From Mycobacterium gallinarum (GTDB taxonomy: Bacteria > Actinomycetota > Actinomycetes > Mycobacteriales > Mycobacteriaceae): a stretch of DNA of 64,000 nt. Positions 38,768-48,696 of the stretch are shown here, piece by piece. Both the position numbers and the translations under genes were made by a program. The DNA is taken from contig NZ_AP022601.1 in the NCBI RefSeq assembly GCF_010726765.1, forward strand, positions 806,001-870,000, given 5' to 3'. The notes below the pieces were generated by a model, which searched no databases, was not told the origin of the DNA, and saw only the letters and a list, made by a program, of their open reading frames with translations. How positions within the stretch are numbered: the first letter of the stretch is position 1; every line of letters starts with the position of its first letter.

Positions 38768-39283
38768 ATGTCCGAAGAAACATCGATCAGATCGGCGGGT
38801 CCACCGCGTTCGCCGAAGGATGTTCAGGCCGTCGATCTCGACGCCGTCGACCGGCGGATGCTGCTCACGCTTCATGGGGATGCGCGGATCTCCAACAGCG
38901 CTCTGGCCGACGCCGTCGGGATCGCCCCGTCGACCTGTCATGCGAGGCTGAAGCGACTGCAGGACCTCGGGGTGATTCGGGGTTTCTACACCGACATCGA
39001 TCCGGCGGCCATCGGTCTGACGCTGCAGGCGATGATCTCGGTGAGCCTGCAATCCAACGCTCGCGGCAAGATCCACAGCTTCATCGACCAGATCAGACGC
39101 AAACCTCAGGTGATGGACGTCTACTTCCTGGCAGGTGCCGAGGACTTCATCCTGCACGTCGCCGCGCGCGACACCGACGACCTGCGGTCGTTCGTGGTGG
39201 AAAACCTCAACGCCGACACCGACGTGGCGGGGACGCAGACGTCGTTGATCTTCGAGCACCTGCGTGGCGCCTCCCCGCTCTAA
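38768..39283 (+). CDS. aldR: Lrp/AsnC-family regulator AldR
   Basis: A 171-residue regulator. The N-terminal HTH spans about 20-75 (DLDAVDRRMLLTLHGDARIS, LADAVGIAPSTCHARLKRLQ), followed by a C-terminal RAM domain (AMISVSLQSNARGKIHSFI, AEDFILHVAARDTDDL). ATG 38768 lies 6 nt after TAGAGT, a leaderless start. Divergent orientation with ald and homology support control of alanine catabolism; amino acids act as effectors in this family. Confidence 0.92.
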   Translation: MSEETSIRSAGPPRSPKDVQAVDLDAVDRRMLLTLHGDARISNSALADAVGIAPSTCHARLKRLQDLGVIRGFYTDIDPAAIGLTLQAMISVSLQSNARGKIHSFIDQIRRKPQVMDVYFLAGAEDFILHVAARDTDDLRSFVVENLNADTDVAGTQTSLIFEHLRGASPL

Positions 39284-39295
39284 GCGACCAACTAG

Positions 39296-40038
<743 letters not shown>

Positions 40039-40039
<1 letters not shown>

Positions 40040-40503
40040 TGAGTGAGAAATCGCGAGCGCTGCGTATCCAGCTGCTGATCGGCTTCATGTGCGTAGCGCT
40101 CGTCGTCTATTTCTTTCTGCTCGGCCGGATCGCGTTGGCGTTCCTCAGTTCCGGTGAACCCGCCGCAGTCGGGCTCGGTGCCGCGCTGATGATCATGCCG
40201 CTGATCGGCATCTGGGTTCTGGTCAGCACGCTGCGGGCCGGGCTTGCACACCAGCGGCTGGGCCGGATCGTGAAGGACGAGGGCATGGAACTCGACGTGA
40301 GCGCACTGCCGCGAATGGCCTCAGGACGGATCGAGCGCGAGGCCGCCGACGAGCTCTTCGCCGCCGTGCGCGACGAGTTGGAGCAGGACCCGAACAACTG
40401 GCGGCGATGGTATCGGCTGGCCCGTGCCTACGACTACGCAGGCGATCGCGGCCGCGCGCGCGAAGCCATGAAGAAGGCTGTCGAGATGGAGGAGCAGGGT
40501 TGA
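40039..40503 (+). CDS. Membrane protein with TPR-like tail (Rv2772c-like)
   Basis: A 154-residue protein. Two transmembrane segments (about 10-33 and 40-65: LLIGFMCVALVVYFFLLG, AVGLGAALMIMPLIGIWVLV) are followed by a soluble part. The tail NNWRRWYRLARAYDYAGDRG.. resembles one TPR helix pair. It overlaps dapB by one base and the flavoprotein by 4 bp, so it lies in the dapB transcript. Function is unknown. Confidence 0.75.
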
Positions 40504-40967
40504 GCAGTCCATCGAACAAGACATTGCTGATCGTCCATCACACACCGTCGCCTCACTGCCAGGAGATGTTCGACGCCGTCGTATCCGGCGCCAACGACCC
40601 TGAGATCGAGGGCGTGGAGGTCGTGCGACGGCCGGCCCTGACCGTCTCGGCGACCGATGTACTCGAAGCGGACGGCTATCTGCTCGGCAGCCCCGCAAAC
40701 CTCGGTTACATGAGCGGCGCTCTCAAGCACGCGTTCGACGTCATTTACTACCCGTGCCTAGACGCGACGCGTGGCCGACCCTTCGGTCTGTACCTGCACG
40801 GCAACGAGGGCACCGAGGGCGCCCGAAACGGGGTGACCGCGATCACGACCGGCCTGGGGTGGACGAAGGCCGCCGAATACGTTGTCGTCTCGGGCAAGCC
40901 GAGCAAGACCGATCTCGAATCGTGCTGGAACCTTGGCGCAACCGTCGCCGCTGGGCTGATGGGATAG
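40500..40967 (+). CDS. Small flavodoxin-like FMN protein
   Basis: A 155-residue flavodoxin fold, possibly an NADPH-dependent FMN reductase (Rv2771c-like). LLIVHHTPSPHCQEM is the phosphate loop and GYLLGSPANLGYMSGALKHA the FMN-ring loop. TTG 40500 overlaps the upstream stop and is the only start that keeps the fold; it is uncommon but plausible by coupling. A decayed copy of its C-terminal part (GLGWT..AEY..) appears after the next gene. Confidence 0.78.
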   Translation: MSSPSNKTLLIVHHTPSPHCQEMFDAVVSGANDPEIEGVEVVRRPALTVSATDVLEADGYLLGSPANLGYMSGALKHAFDVIYYPCLDATRGRPFGLYLHGNEGTEGARNGVTAITTGLGWTKAAEYVVVSGKPSKTDLESCWNLGATVAAGLMG

Positions 40968-41006
40968 CGTGGCTAACCCGTCACTGCGGCGAATGGGAGA
41001 AGAGCT

Positions 41007-41780
41007 GTGACCCAAGGACCTGGACGTCTGCTCGGCAAGTCGGCGGTGATCACCGGCGCGGCGATGGGGATCGGGCGGGCGACCGCCGAGGTCTTTGCCC
41101 GCGAGGGCGCACGTCTGATCGTGACTGACATTCAACGCGAACCGCTGCTTGGGCTAGCCGACGAATTGCGGCGTAGCGGTGTCGAAGTCGAGACGGTCGT
41201 CGGCGACGTCTCCGTCGAGGAGGACGCGCGGCGGATGATCGCGGCCGCAATCGATCGCTTCGGGAGGCTCGACGTGCTCGTTGCCAATGCCGGCATCATC
41301 CCGCTCGGCGACGCGACGGAGGTGACGGCCGCCGGCTGGGACGAAGTCATGGCGATCGACGGGCGCGGCATGTTCCTCACCTGCAAATTCGCGATCGAAG
41401 CGATGGTGTCGAACGGTGGAGGTGCCATCGTGTGCCTCTCCTCGATCTCGGGCCTGGCCGGCCAAAAACGTCAGGCGGCCTACGGACCGGCCAAGTTCGT
41501 CGCTACCGGCCTGACGAAGCACCTGGCGGTCGAGTGGGCCGACCGCGGCATCAGGGTGAACGCCGTTGCGCCGGGGACGATTCGAACAGAGCGGGTCAAC
41601 CGACTTCCGGAGGAGCCGGGCGGCTCGGAATACCTCGCTGACATCGAGCGCATGCACCCGATGGGCCGACTCGGTGAACCGGCGGAGGTCGCTCGCGCCA
41701 TCGCCTTTCTGGCCTCCGACGAAGCATCGTTTGTCACCGGTGCTGTGTTGCCCGTCGACGGGGGATTTTTGGCGCAATAG
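41007..41780 (+). CDS. Short-chain dehydrogenase/reductase, inserted after the flavoprotein
   Basis: A 257-residue classical SDR. The cofactor motif is TGAAMGIGRATA (about 16-27), the NAG motif is NAGIIP, and the active site is LSSISG with AYGPAKF (Tyr-x-x-x-Lys). The C-terminus ends in GAVLPVDGGFLAQ. GTG 41007 has AGAAGAGC upstream. It is not part of the M. tuberculosis order as I recall it. Its stop codon lies inside a perfect hairpin, and downstream lies a remnant of the flavoprotein gene, so it marks an insertion or rearrangement site. Substrate unknown. Confidence 0.87.
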   Translation: MTQGPGRLLGKSAVITGAAMGIGRATAEVFAREGARLIVTDIQREPLLGLADELRRSGVEVETVVGDVSVEEDARRMIAAAIDRFGRLDVLVANAGIIPLGDATEVTAAGWDEVMAIDGRGMFLTCKFAIEAMVSNGGGAIVCLSSISGLAGQKRQAAYGPAKFVATGLTKHLAVEWADRGIRVNAVAPGTIRTERVNRLPEEPGGSEYLADIERMHPMGRLGEPAEVARAIAFLASDEASFVTGAVLPVDGGFLAQ

Positions 41781-41786
41781 CGCCAA
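41769..41786 (+). terminator. Hairpin overlapping the SDR stop codon
   Basis: TTGGCGC (41769-41775) pairs perfectly with GCGCCAA (41780-41786), with loop AATA; the TAG stop is in the loop and stem. There is no U tract. It may terminate SDR transcription. Confidence 0.45.
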
Positions 41787-41787
41787 C

Positions 41788-41862
41788 GTCATCGCGGCGG
41801 GCCTGGGCTGGACGAACGGCGCCGAATACCTTGTCGTATACGGCAACCCGAGCACAACCCTA
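41788..41862 (+). pseudogene. Remnant of a second flavodoxin-like gene
   Basis: The frame reads VIAAGLGWTNGAEYLVVYGNPSTT, matching AITTGLGWTKAAEYVVVSGKPSKT of the flavoprotein (about 40840-40915). From the shared GLGWT onward 14 of 20 residues agree, with matching DNA. No start codon, no N-terminal FMN loop and no stop of its own are present. It is a decayed paralogue or duplicated fragment left on the far side of the SDR gene. Confidence 0.75.
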
Positions 41863-41888
41863 GGTCAGCACGAACCGGAGGCAAATCC

Positions 41889-42371
41889 GTGGGGACGACT
41901 CCTGCGACATCGCGGTTCTTCAACGCCGTCAGCAACATTCTGCGCAGACCGTCGATGCGGCCCGTCACCCGAACAATCAGCGCGATGCACGCCCTGGCGT
42001 ATCAGGCCACCGACGGCAGGGCCCAGAACGCGAAATATCCGACCATGCTGTTGACCGTCACCGGGCGAAAGTCCGGCAAACCACGAACCGTGCCGGTGGT
42101 CTACATCAAGGACGGCGATCGATTGGTGATCGCCGCGGCCTATTCGGGCAGTGACACCGACCCAGCATGGTGGCTAAACCTACGGGCCGATCCACGGGCC
42201 GAGGTGCAGGTCATGGGCTCAACCATGCAAGTCGAAGCTACCGAGGCGAGTTCGGACGACAGGCCGGAACTCTGGCGTCGGCTGGTTCAGATGTACCCGT
42301 ATTTCGCAGACTACGAAAGGCGGACAACGCGGCAGATACCGGTCATCGTCCTGAACCCGGTCGGGCCTTGA
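41889..42371 (+). CDS. Deazaflavin(F420)-dependent nitroreductase family protein
   Basis: A 160-residue split beta-barrel protein of the DDN/DUF385 family. LLTVTGRKSGKPRTVPVVYI and ADPRAEVQVMGS are the family blocks, with AWWLNLRADP before the latter. Such mycobacterial enzymes use F420H2 or bind FMN and reduce quinones or nitro compounds. GTG 41889 lacks a strong ribosome-binding site. It follows the flavoprotein remnant by 27 bp. The N-terminal 35 residues are basic and could contact membrane. Confidence 0.82.
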   Translation: MGTTPATSRFFNAVSNILRRPSMRPVTRTISAMHALAYQATDGRAQNAKYPTMLLTVTGRKSGKPRTVPVVYIKDGDRLVIAAAYSGSDTDPAWWLNLRADPRAEVQVMGSTMQVEATEASSDDRPELWRRLVQMYPYFADYERRTTRQIPVIVLNPVGP

Positions 42372-42476
42372 AACAGTCCGGTGGCCGCCGGGGCGAACTA
42401 CTATTGCCCCTCGACACGGACCGTTGGCGAAGCGCTCGCCGCAACACTTTTCGCACGAATCGGAGGAGGACGAGCG

Positions 42477-42947
42477 ATGCCAGGGATAGCCGACCTTGCT
42501 TTGGGTGCAGCGCCGATCGCCGGCGGTGCCCTGCTGGGTGCCGCGGCGGGCAGCTTCAAGGGTCCTGACGTCCGCGGCATGATCGCCAAAGACATGGACT
42601 TGCTGGAACGTATTCCCGACGACCAGCCAGAACTCAAAGAACGTCTGAAGGCGAGCATCAACGAGCGCATCAACGATCTGGTCGAAGGAACGGAGCGTTC
42701 GCGGGCGATACGCGAAGCCGCGATGTCCTACAGCGGAAATTGGCGCGACATCGTGGTGTTCATCTGCGCCGTCCTGTTCACGATCGTCTGGTGGAACGTC
42801 AGCCACAGCCGTTCCAACTGGCTCGTGATGTTCATCGCGATGATCATCTTGTCCGTGGTCGCGGCCATATACGCGGGCCGGGGGATTGCGCGCGCCATCG
42901 GCAGCTACCTACACCGGAACGACGAAAAAGCTCAACAATCGCCGTGA
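42477..42947 (+). CDS. Small membrane protein, unrecognised
   Basis: A 156-residue protein. A glycine/alanine-rich N-terminus (ALGAAPIAGGALLGAAAGS) is followed by a charged helix (DMDLLERIPDDQPELKERLK). Two membrane segments are near 90-108 (DIVVFICAVLFTIVWWNV) and 113-135 (WLVMFIAMIILSVVAAIYAG). ATG 42477 has a strong GGAGGAGGA site, so the longer frame from 42381 was rejected. No family was recognised. Confidence 0.65.
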   Translation: MPGIADLALGAAPIAGGALLGAAAGSFKGPDVRGMIAKDMDLLERIPDDQPELKERLKASINERINDLVEGTERSRAIREAAMSYSGNWRDIVVFICAVLFTIVWWNVSHSRSNWLVMFIAMIILSVVAAIYAGRGIARAIGSYLHRNDEKAQQSP

Positions 42948-43011
42948 TCAGTGCGTGCGGTCCAGCAGGTAGTACATCAATTGCTCGACGCGCCAACCTG
43001 TTTGAGCCACG

Positions 43012-44304
43012 TTAGTTGTCGCTCTGTGGTGTTGGTTGGAAGGGGGTGTACCACTTCCATTGGGCGCGTTCGCCGGTGGGTCCGCGGTAGGGCGCGGCGT
43101 CGGGTGGGGGTCGGGTGGGTGGTCGGGCGAGTGATCCCGGGGTGAGGGTTCGGCCATGGCTGTCGGTGACGGTGATGTTGGGGGCGGGTCCGGTGATGGT
43201 GATGACGCCGCGGTGGTGGGCGCGGTGGTGGTAGGGGCACAGCAGGACCAGGTTGTCCAGGTCGGTGGGGCCGCCGTCTTCCCAGTGCTGGATGTGGTGG
43301 GCGTGCAGTCCGCGGGTGGCTCCGCAGCCGGGCACCGCGCAGGTGCGGTGGCGGTGTTCTAGGGCGCGGCGTAGCCGGCGGCCGATGGTGCGCGTGGCGC
43401 GCCCGGCACCGAGGGGTTGTCCGTCGCGGTGGAACCACACCTCACAGGTGGCGTCGCAGGTGAGGTATCGGCGGTCGGCGTCGGTGAGCAGCGGCCCCAG
43501 GTGCAGGTTGGCGATGCGGTCTTTGACGTCGAGGTGCACTACGACGGTGGTGTGCTGGCCGTGGGGGCGGCGGGTGGCGTCGGCGTCCCAGCCGGCTTCG
43601 ACCAGGCTCATGAACGCCTCACCCTTGGTGGGAAACGGCGACGCTACCGCGGCGGGCAGGGTGTCGGTGTCGTGGTCGCGTTTCCACGCGGCGACCGCGG
43701 CATCCAGATGGGACTGCACGGCCGCGTCGAAGGTTGCGGCGTCCAGGTGCGACAGGGTGATTTTCCAGGTGGTGGTCTGCTCGTCGCTGTGGATGGTGGT
43801 GATCGTGGGCCGCGGCGCCGGCTCGGGTGCGGGCTCGGCCTCGGGTGGGGTGTCGCGCCAGGGGTCGGGTTCAGATGGCAGGGGGGGTTCGGCCTTGAGG
43901 GCGGTGTTGAGCTGGCTGACGGTGGCGACCTCGGCCAACGTCACGTAGTGCCCATCAGAACCCTCACCGGCTTTCTCGGCGATGATGGCGACCTGATCCA
44001 GTGACAACCGGCCTTCGCGCAGGCCCGCCATGCACAGCGGAAACTGTCGGGCCCGGTGCGCAATCGCGGCGATCTTCCCGGCGTTTCTGGTCGAGGAGCC
44101 GGTCTTCCACGCCACCAGCGCCGAGAGCGAGCGACACCCGGTCATGCCGACCAGGTTGTCGTGGTCCATCTCGGCCACGATGTCCACGATGCGCGCGTCG
44201 ATGGCGTTGCGCTGACCCATCAACTCACCCAGCTCGCCGAACAACACCTCCAGCCGGTCTTTCGGACGCACGACCGCCGCGTCGGCGGCGGCGATCGAAG
44301 ACAT
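43012..44304 (-). CDS. 13E12-type DUF222/HNH endonuclease protein
   Basis: A 430-residue protein of the multicopy mycobacterial 13E12 (REP13E12) family. The N-terminal DUF222 region (1-230) has RNAIDARIVDIVAEMDHDN and LREGRLSLDQVAIIAEKAGE. The C-terminal HNH nuclease has a CxxxGC..H.HHIxHW core (CAVPGCG..LHAHHIQHW) with GGPTDLDNLVLLCPYHH. The motif is intact, so activity is possible. Copies of this family are repeated and variable between genomes and serve as a prophage attachment site in M. tuberculosis. It is an accessory insertion between unrelated genes. Confidence 0.86.
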   Translation of the reverse strand: MSSIAAADAAVVRPKDRLEVLFGELGELMGQRNAIDARIVDIVAEMDHDNLVGMTGCRSLSALVAWKTGSSTRNAGKIAAIAHRARQFPLCMAGLREGRLSLDQVAIIAEKAGEGSDGHYVTLAEVATVSQLNTALKAEPPLPSEPDPWRDTPPEAEPAPEPAPRPTITTIHSDEQTTTWKITLSHLDAATFDAAVQSHLDAAVAAWKRDHDTDTLPAAVASPFPTKGEAFMSLVEAGWDADATRRPHGQHTTVVVHLDVKDRIANLHLGPLLTDADRRYLTCDATCEVWFHRDGQPLGAGRATRTIGRRLRRALEHRHRTCAVPGCGATRGLHAHHIQHWEDGGPTDLDNLVLLCPYHHRAHHRGVITITGPAPNITVTDSHGRTLTPGSLARPPTRPPPDAAPYRGPTGERAQWKWYTPFQPTPQSDN

Positions 44305-44361
44305 GACCCCATCAAAACAACAGGGTCCGACAAGTACGGCCGTCCAGAGACGAGGAAAAGC

Positions 44362-45279
44362 TCAGTAGTGGTAGGTGTCCGACGGCGCGGGGATGTGTGC
44401 CGGGTCGTCGACGTCGTCGAACTCCGATTCGTGAATGCCGTAGGACCGAGCGAGGTCGAGGATCTTGTTGGCCCGCGCGATACGCGGCAGATCGGAGCCG
44501 TTGCGGATCTCGCCGCCGTCACGTTCGAACTCGGTGAAAAACTCCTTGGCCCAACTGATCTCCTCTGCCGACGGTGACAGTCCCTCGTTCACAGTCGGGC
44601 ATTGATCGGGTGTCAGGCAGATCTTGCCCGTCATCCCGAACTCGGCGGACACCGCCGTCGCCTCACTGAGTTTGAGCGCACTCGAACCGACCGTCGGCCC
44701 GTCGATCGCGCTCGGGAGATGCGCGGCCTTGGCCGCGATCGTGAACCGTGAACGCGCATAAGCCAGCGTCGTCGGGTTGTCCCCGAAGCCGGTATCCCTT
44801 CGGAAGTCGCCGATGCCGAACGCCAGGCGGAATGTGCCCTTGGTGGCCGCGATCTCGGTGATGCGCTCCAGACCGCGCGCCGTCTCCACCAGCGCCACGA
44901 TCGGCACGTTCGGCAGCCGCTTGGCGGTTTCGGTCACGTGGTCGACGGACTCCACCATCGCGAGCATCACCCCGCCGGGCGACAACTTGCTCAACGCGTC
45001 GAGATCGTCGGCCCACCACGGCGTACCGAACCCGTTGACGCGGACCCAGTCACTGTTGCCCTCGCTGAGCCACCGGATCACGTTTTCCCGCGCGCTCAGC
45101 TTGTCCTTCGGGGCGACCGCATCCTCGATGTCGAGGACGACGATGTCGGCGCGCGACGCCGCCGCGGGTGCGAAGCGGTCGTACTGCGCGCCGTTGACCA
45201 ACAGCCAACTGCGGGCCAGTACCGGATCGATGCGCGATCCGTCGCCGGAATCCGAGTGTTCTGCCGTCGCATGGTCCAT
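44362..45279 (-). CDS. CitE-like HpcH/HpaI aldolase/citrate lyase family protein
   Basis: A 305-residue TIM-barrel lyase counted from ATG 45279 (ATG 45297 is also in frame). IVVLDIEDAVAPKDKLSARE supplies the Mg-binding acidic residues. VRVNGFGTPWWADDL, VALVETARGLE (metal Glu) and MTGKICLTPDQCP follow. Stand-alone CitE-like proteins in mycobacteria act on citramalyl-CoA or related CoA esters. It is 42 bp upstream of, and co-directional with, nothing obvious; the dienelactone hydrolase lies upstream on the same strand. Confidence 0.83.
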   Translation of the reverse strand: MDHATAEHSDSGDGSRIDPVLARSWLLVNGAQYDRFAPAAASRADIVVLDIEDAVAPKDKLSARENVIRWLSEGNSDWVRVNGFGTPWWADDLDALSKLSPGGVMLAMVESVDHVTETAKRLPNVPIVALVETARGLERITEIAATKGTFRLAFGIGDFRRDTGFGDNPTTLAYARSRFTIAAKAAHLPSAIDGPTVGSSALKLSEATAVSAEFGMTGKICLTPDQCPTVNEGLSPSAEEISWAKEFFTEFERDGGEIRNGSDLPRIARANKILDLARSYGIHESEFDDVDDPAHIPAPSDTYHY

Positions 45280-45321
45280 GCGTTCATCGTGGCGCACCCG
45301 TCACCACCGGCGCTACGGGGG

Positions 45322-46059
45322 TCAGCCCAGGTGCGCGCCGAAGAACGACTGCATGGCGTCCCAGTGCCGTTTGGCCGCCGCCTGGTCATAGGGCCCGTTG
45401 TCCGGTACGGCGAAGCCGTGCGCGGCTGCGTACCACTCGATCGTGTGCTCGACGTCGGCGGCGGTGAGCGCCTTGTCCAGGGTTTCAGCTGCTTCCGGGG
45501 TGAAGGACGCGTCGTTCTCCGCGCCGCCGACGTAGACGGCCGCTGTCATCTGATCGGCGAGCAGGTGCGGGCTGCCGGGGTCGTCGGCCGCCAGACCGCC
45601 GCCGTGGAATGACATCGCCGCCGCGACACGCTCCGGCACACGACCCGCGACCATCAGCGACGTCCGCCCGCCCATGCAGTATCCGGTGGTGCCATACGCC
45701 TCGCCGGCGACCTCCGGCCGTGCGGACAGGTAGTCGAAGAAGGCCGCCGCGTCGGCGGCCATGATGTCCGGCGTCACCTTCGAGATCATCGAGAACAGGC
45801 GCTTGCGCTCGTTCTCGTCGCTGAATACCGACGCCATCTCGAACGGGGCCCAGTCGCCGTCGCGGTAGTACACATCGGGCACCAGGACGGCATAGCCGTA
45901 GGCGGCCAGCTGGTCGCCCATCTCGCGAAAGGTTTGGCGCGTCCCGCCGGCGTCGGGATACATGACGATTCCCGGCCACGGTCCGTCGCCCTCGGGAGTG
46001 TGCAGCGTCACCGGGCAGGTCCCGTCGGCGGTCGTGATGGAGTCGGTGATTGTCGGCAT
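45322..46059 (-). CDS. Dienelactone hydrolase family protein
   Basis: A 245-residue alpha/beta hydrolase. The nucleophile Cys is in GTTGYCMGGRTSL, the acid lies near GAENDASFTPEAAETL, and the His in YAAAHGFAVPDNGPYD. Start ATG 46059. The family cleaves dienelactones or related esters; its role here is unknown. It diverges from thyA over 42 bp and precedes the CitE-like gene by 42 bp on the same strand, so the two may be co-transcribed. Confidence 0.88.
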   Translation of the reverse strand: MPTITDSITTADGTCPVTLHTPEGDGPWPGIVMYPDAGGTRQTFREMGDQLAAYGYAVLVPDVYYRDGDWAPFEMASVFSDENERKRLFSMISKVTPDIMAADAAAFFDYLSARPEVAGEAYGTTGYCMGGRTSLMVAGRVPERVAAAMSFHGGGLAADDPGSPHLLADQMTAAVYVGGAENDASFTPEAAETLDKALTAADVEHTIEWYAAAHGFAVPDNGPYDQAAAKRHWDAMQSFFGAHLG

Positions 46060-46101
46060 GCCTTCGGTTCTACTCCTGCCCTCTGGACGTAAGCTGACCG
46101 A

Positions 46102-46914
46102 GTGCCGGTCACTGGGTCTATAAGCACGCCGTATGAGGACCTCCTTCGCCTGGTTTTCGAGCGTGGGACAGCGAAATCGGACCGCACCGGCACCGGCACC
46201 CGCAGCCTGTTCGGTCACCAGATGCGCTACGACCTGACGGCCGGCTTCCCGCTGCTCACCACCAAGAAAGTGCACACGAAGTCGATCATCTACGAGCTGT
46301 TGTGGTTCCTGCGCGGCGACTCGAACGTGCGCTGGCTGCAGGAGCACGGCGTCACGATCTGGGACGAATGGGCTTCTCCGACAGGCGATCTGGGGCCCGT
46401 ATACGGCGTGCAGTGGCGGTCGTGGCCCACTCCGTCGGGTGAGCACATCGACCAGATCAGCGCGGCGCTCGAGCTGCTCAGGTCGAATCCGGATTCGCGC
46501 CGCAACATCGTCTCGGCCTGGAACGTCGGCGAGATCCCGCAGATGGCCCTGCCTCCATGTCACGCGTTCTTCCAGTTCTACGTGGCCGACGGCCGGCTGA
46601 GCTGTCAGCTCTACCAGCGCAGCGCCGACCTGTTCCTCGGCGTTCCCTTCAACATCGCCAGCTACGCGCTGCTCACCCACATGATGGCGGCCCAGGCCGG
46701 GCTCGAGGTGGGGGAGTTCATCTGGACCGGTGGTGACTGCCATATCTACGACAATCACGTCGAGCAGGTCACCGAACAGCTGAGCCGCGAGGCGCGGCCC
46801 TATCCGGAACTTGTTCTCGCACCGCGTGATTCGATCTTCGACTACACCTACGGCGACGTTGTGATCAAGAATTACGACCCGCACCCGGCGATCAAGGCGC
46901 CCGTGGCTGTATGA
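46102..46914 (+). CDS. thyA: Thymidylate synthase ThyA
   Basis: A 270-residue folate-dependent enzyme that converts dUMP to d[34 protein letters not shown], the catalytic Cys in [13 protein letters not shown] and [19 protein letters not shown] are all intact. GTG 46102 lies 6 nt after TAAGCT (46090-46095), so it is leaderless. dfrA follows, as expected because ThyA makes the dihydrofolate that DfrA recycles. A flavin-dependent ThyX also lies in this window. Confidence 0.97.
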   Translation: MPVTGSISTPYEDLLRLVFERGTAKSDRTGTGTRSLFGHQMRYDLTAGFPLLTTKKVHTKSIIYELLWFLRGDSNVRWLQEHGVTIWDEWASPTGDLGPVYGVQWRSWPTPSGEHIDQISAALELLRSNPDSRRNIVSAWNVGEIPQMALPPCHAFFQFYVADGRLSCQLYQRSADLFLGVPFNIASYALLTHMMAAQAGLEVGEFIWTGGDCHIYDNHVEQVTEQLSREARPYPELVLAPRDSIFDYTYGDVVIKNYDPHPAIKAPVAV

Positions 46915-46945
46915 CGGCCTGCTTGCAGGGCCGGAACGGACAGCC

Positions 46946-47431
46946 GTGACGACGGTGGGGCTGATCTGGGCCCAGTCGACTTCCGGTGTCATCGGTCGCC
47001 GGGGAGGTATTCCGTGGCGGCTGCCCGAGGATCAGGCCCGCTTCAAAGAGCTCACGATGGGACGCACCGTCGTGATGGGGAGACTGACCTGGGAGTCCCT
47101 GCCCGCCAAGGTCCGGCCGCTGCCGGGCCGCAGAAATGTCGTACTGACCCGGCAAGCTGACTACATGGCCGACGGTGCGCACGTGGTTCCCCTACTTCAG
47201 GACGCTCTGACCGACGACATCACCTGGGTGATCGGCGGCGAACAAATCTATACGCTGGCGCTCCCGCTCGCGACGCGGTGCGAGGTCACCGAGGTGGAGA
47301 TCGACCTGCCCCGCGACGACGGCGATGCGGTGGCGCCCACGCTGGACGAACAGTGGATAGGCACCGAAGGGGAGTGGCTCACCAGTTCCTCCGGTCTGCG
47401 CTATCGGTTCTTCAGCTACGTTCGCCCGTGA
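46946..47431 (+). CDS. dfrA: Dihydrofolate reductase
   Basis: A 161-residue DHFR that regenerates tetrahydrofolate with [24 protein letters not shown] carries the active-site Asp (PEDQARF), followed by [21 protein letters not shown] and [17 protein letters not shown]. Its stop overlaps the GTG of the next gene. It is the trimethoprim target and forms an operon with thyA. Confidence 0.96.
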   Translation: MTTVGLIWAQSTSGVIGRRGGIPWRLPEDQARFKELTMGRTVVMGRLTWESLPAKVRPLPGRRNVVLTRQADYMADGAHVVPLLQDALTDDITWVIGGEQIYTLALPLATRCEVTEVEIDLPRDDGDAVAPTLDEQWIGTEGEWLTSSSGLRYRFFSYVRP

Positions 47432-48642
47432 GCGTGCTGACCTCGGCGCAGGCGCGCAGAATCGCCGTCGCGGCCCAGGGCTTCGCCGAACCGCGACCGA
47501 GTGGGGCAGTGACGCGCGCACACCTGCGTCGGCTGATCGCGCGGATCCAAGTGCTGCAGCTGGATTCGGTGTCGGTGGCGGTCCGCGCGCACTACGCGCC
47601 GGTGTTCAGCAGGCTGGGCCCGTACGACCGCGACGTGCTGGATCGTGCGGCGTGGAGCCACAGCGCCCGCTCGCCACGCCTGCTCGTCGAATACTGGGCG
47701 CACGAGGCCGCTCTGATGGCGGTGGACGACTGGCCGCTGATGCGGTGGCGCATGCGCGAGTACACGCATGGCCGCTGGGGCAAGGAGATCGTCAAGAAGA
47801 ACGGACGGCTGGCCGACGACATCGTCACCGCCATCGCCGAACTCGGACCGTCGACCGCCGGACAAATCGAAGCCCACCTCGGCGCCGACCAGCGCGGCCG
47901 AAAGGGCCCGTGGTGGGACCGCAGCGACACGAAGTGGGTGACGGAGGCGTTGTGGTCGGCCGGCGTCCTGACCACCGCCACTCGCATCGGGTTCGCCCGC
48001 CACTACGACCTCACCGAGCGGGTGTTGCCGCCGGAGGTCGTGGTCAGGGAGGTCGATGACGAGGAGGCGCTGCGAGAGCTGACGCTGCGGGCCGCCGGTG
48101 CGCTCGGCATCGGCACGGAGACCGACATCCGCGACTACTTCCGGCTGTCGCCGAAACTGTCCAAGCCGGCGCTCGCCAAGCTCGTCGCCGACGGGGAACT
48201 GGAGCAGGTCGAGGTCGACGGTTGGGCGGCGCCGGCGTACCTGCGTGCTGGTCAGATCGTGCCCCGGCGCGACCGTGGCACGGCGCTGCTGTGCCCGTTC
48301 GACCCGTTGATCTTCTTCCGCCCGCGCGTGGAGCGGCTGTGGCAATTCCATTACCGCATCGAGATTTACACGCCCGCCCCCAAGCGCCAGTTCGGGTACT
48401 ACGTGTGGCCGTTTCTGCTCGACGGCAGGCTTGTCGGCCGCGTCGACCTCAAGGCCGATCGTGCGCAGGGGACGCTCAACGTGGTCGGTGCATTCGCCGA
48501 AGTGGGGGAGCAGCCTGCACGATTGGCGGCGCCGTTGGCGGCGGAATTGCAGACCATGGCGGCGTGGCTGGGGTTGACCGACGTCACGGTGGGCAAGCGG
48601 GGTGACCTGGTGACGCCCCTGAAGCGAGCCCTCACCCGCTGA
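47428..48642 (+). CDS. YcaQ/AlkX-like DNA glycosylase (winged-helix HTH_42)
   Basis: A 404-residue protein of the family that unhooks interstrand DNA crosslinks. The catalytic region [17 protein letters not shown] (about 33-49) has the QxD form (QLD) of the E. coli YcaQ subfamily rather than the QxQ of Streptomyces AlkZ. Winged-helix segments follow ([38 protein letters not shown]), then the [19 protein letters not shown] block. GTG 47428 overlaps the dfrA stop as GTGA, so it is co-translated with thyA-dfrA. This links nucleotide supply and DNA repair in one transcript; the subfamily assignment is by motif. Confidence 0.82.
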   Translation: MSVLTSAQARRIAVAAQGFAEPRPSGAVTRAHLRRLIARIQVLQLDSVSVAVRAHYAPVFSRLGPYDRDVLDRAAWSHSARSPRLLVEYWAHEAALMAVDDWPLMRWRMREYTHGRWGKEIVKKNGRLADDIVTAIAELGPSTAGQIEAHLGADQRGRKGPWWDRSDTKWVTEALWSAGVLTTATRIGFARHYDLTERVLPPEVVVREVDDEEALRELTLRAAGALGIGTETDIRDYFRLSPKLSKPALAKLVADGELEQVEVDGWAAPAYLRAGQIVPRRDRGTALLCPFDPLIFFRPRVERLWQFHYRIEIYTPAPKRQFGYYVWPFLLDGRLVGRVDLKADRAQGTLNVVGAFAEVGEQPARLAAPLAAELQTMAAWLGLTDVTVGKRGDLVTPLKRALTR

Positions 48643-48696
48643 ACCATTACCTCGCGAGTAATCGATTCGACGCCCAATCATCGCCAGTATGAGGGC

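Noticed and set aside
42381..42476. Longer N-terminus of the small membrane protein
   Set aside because: A strong GGAGGAGGA site directly precedes ATG 42477; the extension has no conserved pattern.
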